This document shows, one piece after another, positions 1 to 5,041 of a stretch of DNA of 5,626 nucleotides. The DNA lies in the NCBI GenBank assembly GCA_903887975.1, contig CAISSD010000085.1, forward strand, positions 1 through 5,626, read 5' to 3'. Source of the stretch: an uncultured Legionellaceae bacterium. Its GTDB lineage: Bacteria; Pseudomonadota; Gammaproteobacteria; Legionellales; Legionellaceae. Every line of letters starts with the position of its first letter. Position 1 is the stretch's first letter. Made by a program: the position numbers and the translations under genes. The notes beneath the pieces are model-generated. The model was not told the origin of the DNA. It was given only the letters and a program-made list of their open reading frames with translations, and ran no database searches.

Positions 1-1
1 T

Positions 2-394
2 AAGCTAAGTGATTTTTATCTGGATCTTGGACAATTTTGGCCAGCATATAGAAATTACTTATTTCGAGCGTATAGAAACAATAAATCAATTGATATAATG
101 ATCTCTTCTTTAAGATTGCCTCCTTCTATACAAACATTAGGAAGGCATGGAGTGTGTTCAGAAATGTTAACTATGTTTGGCCTCCATATCCTGATGAAAA
201 ATAAACAAACAGAATTGGTTTTCATGCCTAATAGAGATTGGGTTCATCGGTTAGAAGATGTTGTTGATAAAATAAAAGAGTGGTCTATCAAAATTCATTT
301 GATTGCTCATGCAGAAATTGCTACGCCCCAAACACTATGGAGTTGTACTAAAGATTTTCCGAAACCAAGCCTATTTCTTGAGGTGATTGATTAG
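2..394 (+). CDS. 3' end of an unrecognised protein gene (partial)
   Basis: The frame is open from base 2 to the TAG at 392-394, so this is the last 130 residues of a gene whose start lies left of the window. The first ATG in frame, at 98, is only an internal Met; the 32 codons before it are uninterrupted and look like ordinary protein (aromatic-rich, with FWPAYRNYLFRAYR). I do not recognise the family. The C-terminal part (VHRLEDVVDKIKEW followed by IKIHLIAHAEIATP) has the look of an alternating helix and strand in a soluble protein. No signal peptide or membrane segment is visible in the part present. It lies 43 bp upstream of trpS on the same strand, so the two may be co-transcribed. No function is assigned. 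Confidence 0.7.
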   Translation, partial: KLSDFYLDLGQFWPAYRNYLFRAYRNNKSIDIMISSLRLPPSIQTLGRHGVCSEMLTMFGLHILMKNKQTELVFMPNRDWVHRLEDVVDKIKEWSIKIHLIAHAEIATPQTLWSCTKDFPKPSLFLEVID

Positions 395-437
395 GCATAT
401 GCTACTATATTTAGTTAATTTTTATTAGGATTGTTTT

Positions 438-1433
438 ATGAAAAAAGTTATTCTTACTGGTGATCGCCCAACAGGGAAACTTCATCTAGGCCATTACGTT
501 GGGTCATTAGCAAATCGTGTAAGACTGCAAGATGAATATCAACAATATATTATGGTTGCTGATATTCAAGCACTTACGGATAACTTTGAAACACCAAATA
601 AAATTATAGAGAACGTAAATGAAGTTGTTCTAGATTATCTTTCAGTGGGTATCGATCCTATTAAAAGCACTATTTTCATTCAATCACAAATCCCTGAGCT
701 TGCTGAATTAACCATTTATTATATGAATCTAGTGACTGTAGGTCGATTAGAGAGAAATCCAACAGTAAAAACTGAAATTCAACAAAAAGGATATGATAAC
801 TCAATTCCGGCGGGATTTTTTTGTTATCCAGTCAGCCAGGCTGCAGATATCACAGCTTTTAAAGCAGAGGCGGTTCCTGTTGGAGAAGATCAAGTTCCCA
901 TGATAGAACAAACTAACGAAATTGTAAGAAAATTTAATAGAATTTATAATACAGATTGCCTCAAAGAGGCTAAGGCGATTTTAAGTAATAACTCACGATT
1001 AGTGGGAATTGATGGCCAGTCTAAGGCAAGTAAATCATTAGGTAACACAATTTATTTGTCAGATTCGGCGGAAGAAATCAAACGTAAGGTTTTTTTAATG
1101 TATACGGATTCTGGTCATCTGCGAATTACAGATCCTGGCAAAGTGGAAGGCAATGTTGTCTTTACCTACCTTGATGCTTTTCATAAAGATCAGGAAGAAA
1201 TTGAGTCTCTGAAAAGCCAATATCGAAAAGGCGGTTTAGGTGATTCAGTTATTAAAAATTTATTAACACATACCCTGCAAACAATGCTTGAACCCATTCG
1301 AGATAAAAGAAATAGCCTTAAGTCAGGAGATATCATTGATATTTTAATCGCAGGAACAAAGATTGCGAGAGAGGTTGCTAAAAATACACTTGAGGAGGTT
1401 CGACAATCCATCGGATTTCGATATTTCCGATAA
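438..1433 (+). CDS. trpS: Tryptophanyl-tRNA synthetase, indolmycin-resistant-like type
   Basis: This class Ic aminoacyl-tRNA synthetase (331 aa, normal full length) charges tRNA-Trp with tryptophan in the cytoplasm. The HIGH-like signature TGKLHLGHY lies at residues 12-20. NPTVKTE (108-114), the AGFFCYPVSQAADI stretch (125-138) and PVGEDQ (147-152) form the adenylate and tryptophan pocket. The second signature is KASKS (196-200) instead of the usual KMSKS; the catalytic lysines and serines remain but Met is Ala. The segment ADIQALTD (41-48) has Gln44 where Bacillus-type enzymes have the His of DQHAIT, a position linked to indolmycin sensitivity. From memory, the GDRPTGKLHLGHYVGS opening is typical of the streptococcal-type branch. 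The start ATG has AGGA at 427-430, 7 nt upstream. Such enzymes may be the sole TrpRS or an extra, antibiotic-resistant copy; the window alone cannot tell. Neighbours are an unknown gene upstream and a biosynthetic-gene remnant downstream. Confidence 0.95.
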   Translation: MKKVILTGDRPTGKLHLGHYVGSLANRVRLQDEYQQYIMVADIQALTDNFETPNKIIENVNEVVLDYLSVGIDPIKSTIFIQSQIPELAELTIYYMNLVTVGRLERNPTVKTEIQQKGYDNSIPAGFFCYPVSQAADITAFKAEAVPVGEDQVPMIEQTNEIVRKFNRIYNTDCLKEAKAILSNNSRLVGIDGQSKASKSLGNTIYLSDSAEEIKRKVFLMYTDSGHLRITDPGKVEGNVVFTYLDAFHKDQEEIESLKSQYRKGGLGDSVIKNLLTHTLQTMLEPIRDKRNSLKSGDIIDILIAGTKIAREVAKNTLEEVRQSIGFRYFR

Positions 1434-1596
1434 CGATTCATTTCGTTGTTAATGGTTTAATAGGTGCAAGACAATAACAAATCGTCTTAATCATTGATGA
1501 TTTTATGGTATCCACGATACCCAGGTTCCTTTCCCATATGTACTCATCACCATTAAAAATTTTTTACAATTATCGACATAATTAAGGCTATTTAAA

Positions 1597-1878
1597 ATGA
1601 ATAATAGAGTATACGAATTAGGAGAATATATTCCAATGGAGATTGTTCCCCAAAGTATGTACGCGGTAACTCTGCGACCGGATAGGTATGGTGAACCAAT
1701 GACTGCTATGCAAATTGAGACGGTAAAGGTTCCTTCAGATTTAAGTGATTACGAAGTATTGGTATATGTTATGGCAGCAGGAGTTAATTATAATGCTGTT
1801 TGGGCAGGCCGATCTCAGCCTTTAGATGTTCTCAAAAATAGTCAACATTTGGATAATGATCCCCGAGAGCACAAATAA
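1597..1878 (+). pseudogene. Crotonyl-CoA carboxylase/reductase, N-terminal remnant
   Basis: The 93-residue frame matches the start of the crotonyl-CoA carboxylase/reductase (CCR) family, NADPH-dependent medium-chain reductases of about 400-450 aa that make alkylmalonyl-CoA units, for example for polyketides. Recognisable landmarks are YELGE (6-10), MYAVTLRPDRYGEP (21-34) and the family hallmark MAAGVNYNAVWA (59-70), followed by QPLDVL (74-79). Homology stops near residue 88. The rest of the GroES-like domain, the whole nucleotide-binding domain and the catalytic residues are absent, so it cannot be an active enzyme. The native start appears intact: ATG at 1597 with AAGG at 1584-1587, 9 nt upstream, so a short peptide may still be made. 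Just after the break, another frame carries the end of a different enzyme (1860-2036), pointing to a deletion. Family assignment is from memory of conserved motifs. Confidence 0.75.
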
Positions 1879-2036
1879 AAGAAATTACTAAGCTTTATCT
1901 GGGTTTGGATTTGCATGATGTAGTATTGTTAAATGAAAATACCATTCTCTTGACTGCCAGCAATAAAGTACAAAGATTGAAATGTAAAGAGCATTATTTC
2001 TTCCATTGTAATTCATCTGAAGTTGCACAGAAGTGA
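1860..2036 (+). pseudogene. Acyl-AMP ligase (FAAL-like) C-terminal remnant
   Basis: There is no start codon. The frame opens after two consecutive in-frame stops (1854-1859) and ends at TGA 2034-2036, giving about 58 residues. The core reads IKEITKLYLGLDLHDVVLL and then TILLTASNKVQRLKCKEHYF. This resembles the extreme C-terminus of fatty-acyl-AMP ligases and related adenylating enzymes, where a DVVLL-type strand precedes a P(R/K)TSSGKxQR motif and a Cys/Arg-rich tail. Here the motif has decayed to LLTASNKVQR: the A10-type lysine is still present but the preceding Gly is Asn. The frame is +2 relative to the preceding CCR remnant, whose homology ends near 1860, so the two look joined by one deletion that removed the rest of both genes. 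Acyl-AMP ligases activate fatty acids for polyketide/lipopeptide assembly, which suits a CCR partner. The short length makes the call moderate. Confidence 0.5.
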
Positions 2037-2268
2037 ACCCATGAGAGAGACAGCAATCTCTTGCTATTTAGATAGTGTCCAATTATTGGAGCAATGAATC
2101 AAATGGGTGAATATTTTAAGTTAAACCTTTTCGTATCTTTTCACATCAATTCAAATCAGTTATCATACTCCACGTTGGGTAAGATTCGAGTCCATGTTAT
2201 TTATATTTAAAATAATCATAAGGTTACGTCAAGGTTCGATCCCGGACCCGGACCTGGGCACGTTTTGT
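2037..2268. other. Gene-free stretch with a short GC-rich patch
   Basis: I see no convincing gene here; the longest sense frames are under about 40 codons and have no recognisable protein. Most is AT-rich. A sharp GC-rich patch at 2232-2260 contains GGTTCGATCCC followed by a tandem CCCGGA CCCGGA. GGTTCGATCCC is the classic tRNA T-loop sequence, but the flanks do not form a T-stem (only two G-C pairs) and no anticodon or D arm is apparent. On the plus strand CCCGG (2241-2245) can pair with CTGGG (2254-2258), leaving an 8-nt loop, with a TTTT run at 2263-2266; this could be a weak terminator but is far from ideal. The patch sits exactly between the decayed biosynthetic remnants and the tenA gene end. 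Confidence 0.4.
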
Positions 2269-2958
2269 TCAGTGAAAAATCGAGCATTGAAGGCTTTTAG
2301 CATGACAACTTCCATCCCACAAAGCAATCTCAAACTCGATGGATTGAACCCATGCTTTCATGATGCGATTGAAATACAAAGCCTTGATTTCCGGGGTACC
2401 CACATCGTTGAAGACATCAATCATGTATTGGGTGGACGTTTGAAACGTTGGGCTAGAATACGATTCAATCCATAATCGATAGGGATTATCCGGCGCTATT
2501 TTTTTTTGCTGCATGTGTTGGCCCAATACATTATAGAGGTAAAAACAAGGAATGAGGCTTGCTAGAGCAACAGGAATGGGTTCCATGGTTGCATGATGCT
2601 CCTGATGGCGTAGGTAATGAACCACATCATTATCTAGGGCTTGATGAGGAACATGTATGTTTGAGAAAAATTTAAAATCATGATTGATGATTCGATATTT
2701 ATCATAAAGCTTGGCTTCAGTATTGAGGATGTCAGAAGCCACTTGCATCAACATTAATCGATGTTGTGGATGTGCCATGCGTTTTGATAAATGCACTAAG
2801 TTTTTTGAAAATTGATTGAGGTAGGGTTTGTCTTTTTCTAAAAAAGTATAGAAATCATGAATGGGGAGTGTGCCATCATAAAGTGCTTGATTGAAGGGAT
2901 GATGAACAATACGTGCTTTGTATTGATGGACAATGGGCTCTAAAGTTTTAAATAGCAT
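2269..2958 (-). CDS. tenA: TenA-family thiaminase II (aminopyrimidine aminohydrolase)
   Basis: TenA hydrolyses aminomethyl-pyrimidine breakdown products of thiamine to HMP for re-use in thiamine diphosphate synthesis; it is a cytosolic all-helical enzyme. The 229-residue product matches the usual 220-235 aa. Residues matching those known in Bacillus TenA are Asp43 and Tyr46 (LEKDKPYL), Tyr115, the nucleophile Cys138 and Tyr142 (IPCFYLY), and Glu210 in FEIALWD, so it should be active. The frame is open back to a GTG at 3036, but those 26 extra codons lie in the TPP riboswitch (2968-3048). The ATG at 2958 aligns with the family start (MLF, then HPFNQALYDGTLP). AAAGGAG at 2973-2979 is the only good ribosome site; its 14-nt spacing is long and its last base is in riboswitch helix P1. 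The gene stands alone, divergent from the phosphatase gene. Confidence 0.9.
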   Translation of the reverse strand: MLFKTLEPIVHQYKARIVHHPFNQALYDGTLPIHDFYTFLEKDKPYLNQFSKNLVHLSKRMAHPQHRLMLMQVASDILNTEAKLYDKYRIINHDFKFFSNIHVPHQALDNDVVHYLRHQEHHATMEPIPVALASLIPCFYLYNVLGQHMQQKKIAPDNPYRLWIESYSSPTFQTSTQYMIDVFNDVGTPEIKALYFNRIMKAWVQSIEFEIALWDGSCHAKSLQCSIFH

Positions 2959-2967
2959 GATGTTTTT

Positions 2968-3048
2968 CCACACTCCTTTCGCAGGCATTATCCTGAGCAA
3001 GTTATAAGGGTTTTTCTCAGCTTTGAAATCAAGCACCCCTGGTGATGG
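2968..3048 (-). promoter_or_regulatory. TPP riboswitch (THI element) of tenA
   Basis: Read on the minus strand, the aptamer has all hallmark blocks in order: AGGGGTGC (3040-3033), GCTGAGA (3021-3015), ACCCTT (3011-3006), CTCAGGATAATGCCTGCG (2997-2980) and AAAGGA (2979-2974). Helices can be drawn: P1 from CCA(U)CAC (3048-3042, one bulged U) with GTGTGG (2973-2968); P2 from AGGGGT with ACCCTT; P3 from GCTT with AAGC; and the CAGG/CCTG stem around ATAATG. Only 9 nt separate P1 from the tenA ATG at 2958, and there is no U-tract terminator. Control is therefore probably translational: bound TPP stabilises P1 and hides the AAAGGAG ribosome site. This is inference from layout; the aptamer identity is seen directly. 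Confidence 0.93.
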
Positions 3049-3053
3049 CGTGT

Positions 3054-3082
3054 ATGTTAGGCAAAGAGATGCGCTATGTCAA
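3054..3082 (-). promoter_or_regulatory. Sigma70 promoter of the riboswitch-tenA transcript
   Basis: On the minus strand a perfect -35 TTGACA (3082-3077) is followed after 17 nt by TAACAT (3059-3054), a 4/6 match to the -10 consensus. Transcription would begin around 3047-3049, exactly at the first strand of riboswitch helix P1, which strongly supports the pairing of promoter and riboswitch. Confidence 0.75.
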
Positions 3083-3108
3083 TCAAACATCAGTTTGATC
3101 ACAGATCA
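3082..3108. promoter_or_regulatory. Overlapping inverted repeats, possible operator
   Basis: ATCAAAC (3082-3088) and GTTTGAT (3093-3099) form a 7-bp dyad with a 4-nt spacer. It overlaps a second dyad, TGATC (3096-3100) and GATCA (3104-3108). They sit immediately upstream of the tenA -35 box and between the two divergent transcription starts, where a regulator could touch both genes. No known operator was recognised. Confidence 0.3.
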
Positions 3109-3129
3109 TTTGTTGGCTAACATTACATA

Positions 3130-3148
3130 TATATTTAAAACATGAGGG
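3130..3148 (+). promoter_or_regulatory. Candidate -10 box and ribosome site of the phosphatase gene
   Basis: TATATT at 3130-3135 is a plausible -10 element, but no good -35 lies 16-18 nt upstream. GAGGG at 3144-3148 is a good ribosome-binding site, 7 nt before the GTG at 3156, and supports that non-ATG start. If the -10 is right, the leader is only about 14 nt. Confidence 0.35.
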
Positions 3149-3155
3149 TCTTTTT

Positions 3156-4298
3156 GTGCGCAGTTTTGTTGAGGTAACCACTGAAGATGTGAGACAGTAT
3201 CCATTGGTGATGCAATCGCCCAAAAACATGACGCTGACCCTGGGTGATTTACACGGCCATTCGATGAAGCTTGTTTATTTACTGATTCGTTTGGGGATTA
3301 TGAACATCAGTGAAAAAGCGTATCAAGATTTATGGCGAATTTATGAAACGCCCTGTGCTGAATTGACCATGAACGATCTCGGCCAATTTGAAACCATTTT
3401 AAAACATGCAGATATCGAGCAACCAGGACTTTTAATTTTGATTGGGGATGAATTGGCCGATCGAGGTCATAATGATTTTTTTACCTTGTTGATATTGGCC
3501 CGATTACACGAAGAAAAAGTCTGTTATAGGATCATGATGTCTAATCACGGTGCTATTGCATTAACGTGTTTAGAGTTAAATTTTGTTAAACTTTTTGTAT
3601 CAATCGATCAGCAGATGTCTTTGCTTAATTTATTTGATTTAATCCAAAGATTACCAGAGTTACAAGAGAAAATTTCAAGTTGGATTGATGGGGCTTACAT
3701 CGAGCATTTGGCGGTTTTAGGGTATTCAATAACGCCACAAGGATTTTTTATCTATAGCCATGCCCCCATCGATATGGCAACGTTAGGCGGCTTGAGTCTG
3801 TTTTTTGAAGTGCCAGATTCAGCATTACGTGGTATTGAGCGGATTATCCATGATATTGATGCCATCAATATGAAAGCCACGGAATGGATTAAAAATAAAG
3901 AATTTTATAGCAAAATGCTTCATCCATCGTATCAAGTACCTTATTCAGAGCAACGTTTTAACAAGCAACAAACCCACCCTTTTTATGATTTACTTTGGAA
4001 TCGCTATCCTGTAAGACCTGTACATGCATTTTCTAAATTAATTTATGTCGTTCATGGACATGTTGGTGAAGGCATTGATTATGGTCCATGCTACATTAAT
4101 ACGGACAGTCACTGGTGTAAATCCCCTACAGATGAAGTGGGAGAATGTCGATTGTGTTGTGTACCAACCACCAAGAAGGATATGACGCATCGATTTTATC
4201 AAGAGGCTTCTGCTTCAACGAACATGAATCGTGTATCACCAGATAATGTGTCCGTCGATTTAGAAGAAGAACAAGCCATCAAGAGACCACGACCATAA
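3156..4298 (+). CDS. WipA/WipB-like PPP-fold phosphatase, predicted Dot/Icm effector
   Basis: The 380-residue protein has the metallophosphatase (PPP) signature set: GDLHG (30-34), GDELADRG (97-104), SNH (129-131), a lone His202 in YSHAP, and HGH (300-302). Together these supply the expected two-metal site (Asp31, His33, Asp98, Asn130, His202, His300). The second motif has one more residue between GD and DRG than ordinary PPP enzymes, and the third is SNHG instead of GNHD/E. This pattern and the text around it (MKLVYLLIRLGI, IYETP, NDFFTLLILARLHE) recall Legionella WipA/WipB effector phosphatases. The C-terminus (VSVDLEEEQAIKRPRP) has the acidic cluster typical of E-block Dot/Icm signals. There is no signal peptide or membrane segment. 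A Cys group (312, 321, 331, 334, 335) is unexplained. The GTG start has GAGGG 7 nt upstream. It is a single gene, divergent from tenA and convergent with the lipoprotein. The alternative is a cytosolic phosphatase. Confidence 0.7.
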   Translation: MRSFVEVTTEDVRQYPLVMQSPKNMTLTLGDLHGHSMKLVYLLIRLGIMNISEKAYQDLWRIYETPCAELTMNDLGQFETILKHADIEQPGLLILIGDELADRGHNDFFTLLILARLHEEKVCYRIMMSNHGAIALTCLELNFVKLFVSIDQQMSLLNLFDLIQRLPELQEKISSWIDGAYIEHLAVLGYSITPQGFFIYSHAPIDMATLGGLSLFFEVPDSALRGIERIIHDIDAINMKATEWIKNKEFYSKMLHPSYQVPYSEQRFNKQQTHPFYDLLWNRYPVRPVHAFSKLIYVVHGHVGEGIDYGPCYINTDSHWCKSPTDEVGECRLCCVPTTKKDMTHRFYQEASASTNMNRVSPDNVSVDLEEEQAIKRPRP

Positions 4299-4301
4299 AA
4301 T

Positions 4302-4982
4302 TTATTTCATGGCGCTGCCTGTTTTTGACGATCCGGGAACGTTTTGATGCGTTATCCATTGAATTTCAATGCGTCGGTTCATGGCACTCCCGCGAATCCA
4401 ATGATTGTCTGCAATCGCATGACGATCGCCAAAACCCACGGCATGTAAATCTTTGGCAGCAGCAATATTATTGGCCCAAAGAAAAGTCAACATGGTTTCT
4501 GCCATATCTTCTGATCGCTGTTGTTTGTGTTGTGTTGAGCCAACATTATCAGTAAATCCAGCAACATAAAAAGTACTGTAGGGAAAAAATTTAAGAAATC
4601 GAACAATGGTATTGAGACCTTCGTAACATCGATTGTTTAATTTACTGCTATTTTGAAGATAATAGTGATCCGTTGGAATGATTAATATTTTGGTGTCACC
4701 ATATTGCACAAATTGAATGTCATTTTTGATGAGCTCAGCCAGTGTTGCACGATAACCATTATGATAAATACTATTGATTAAACCAACGGTACCACCAACC
4801 GCAACCCCCACAACCGTCGTCCCCGTTGCGGCACCGACAGCGGCGCCCACACCCAAACCTTGAATAATTTTTTTTGAAGCGGGTGGGTTTTTGCGAAACT
4901 GATTGTACGGTGGATGAAAGCAGCCTGTTAAAAACAGGGCTGCCATGATGAATACCCATCGTTGTTTTAAACGTTTAATCAT
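4302..4982 (-). CDS. OmpA-domain outer-membrane lipoprotein with glycine zipper
   Basis: The protein starts with a lipoprotein signal: a basic MIKRLKQRW, a hydrophobic stretch and the lipobox LTGC, with Cys21 as the lipidated residue. A Gly/Ala/Val-rich glycine-zipper segment of about 27 residues follows (roughly 45-71), which may insert in membrane or oligomerise. The C-terminal half is an OmpA/Pal-like peptidoglycan-binding domain: YVAGFTDNVGS, a helix with MAETMLTFL, then VGFGDRHAIADN and NRRIEIQW; the TD and NRR motifs bind diaminopimelate in this family. The ATG at 4982 was preferred over the in-frame ATG at 4988 because AAGGA (4988-4992) is 5 nt before the former and overlaps the latter. 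The stop lies 3 bp from that of the convergent phosphatase gene. Legionella Dot/Icm protein DotK/IcmN is also an OmpA-domain lipoprotein, but I cannot equate them. The likely role is envelope anchoring. Confidence 0.85.
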   Translation of the reverse strand: MIKRLKQRWVFIMAALFLTGCFHPPYNQFRKNPPASKKIIQGLGVGAAVGAATGTTVVGVAVGGTVGLINSIYHNGYRATLAELIKNDIQFVQYGDTKILIIPTDHYYLQNSSKLNNRCYEGLNTIVRFLKFFPYSTFYVAGFTDNVGSTQHKQQRSEDMAETMLTFLWANNIAAAKDLHAVGFGDRHAIADNHWIRGSAMNRRIEIQWITHQNVPGSSKTGSAMK

Positions 4983-5011
4983 CAACATCCTTGGCTTTTG
5001 AGTCTTATTAC

Positions 5012-5020
5012 TTTATATCA
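5012..5020 (-). promoter_or_regulatory. Candidate extended -10 promoter of the lipoprotein gene
   Basis: In the 59-bp gap between the protease and lipoprotein genes, the minus strand reads TGATATAAA, an extended -10 element (TG, one base, then TATAAA). No clear -35 is seen, as is common for this class. The start point would be near 5005, giving a leader of about 23 nt. The gene may thus be transcribed independently of, or in addition to, read-through from the protease gene. Confidence 0.4.
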
Positions 5021-5041
5021 TGACTCATTTCACCAAGGGAT

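Noticed and set aside
1190..1441. 83-codon minus-strand frame
   Set aside because: It lies antisense within trpS and has no family resemblance.
1489..1502. AATCAT-TG-ATGATT palindrome
   Set aside because: The stem is nearly all A-T with a 2-nt loop; likely chance in AT-rich DNA.
1507..1521. GGTATC-CAC-GATACC hairpin as a trpS terminator
   Set aside because: It has only a 6-bp stem, is more than 70 bp after the stop, and has no following T-run; too weak to call.
1505..1585. Short 26-codon plus-strand frame between trpS and the CCR remnant
   Set aside because: There is no ribosome site, no recognisable sequence, and it is short enough to be chance.
2232..2250. tRNA gene suggested by GGTTCGATCCC
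   Set aside because: There is no T-stem beyond two pairs, no anticodon arm and no acceptor stem nearby, so no tRNA was annotated.
2194..2475. 93-codon plus-strand frame
   Set aside because: It is mostly antisense to the 3' end of tenA, with no recognisable protein or ribosome site.
2959..3036. N-terminal extension of TenA from GTG 3036
   Set aside because: The segment is the TPP aptamer, not protein; family alignment begins at the ATG at 2958.
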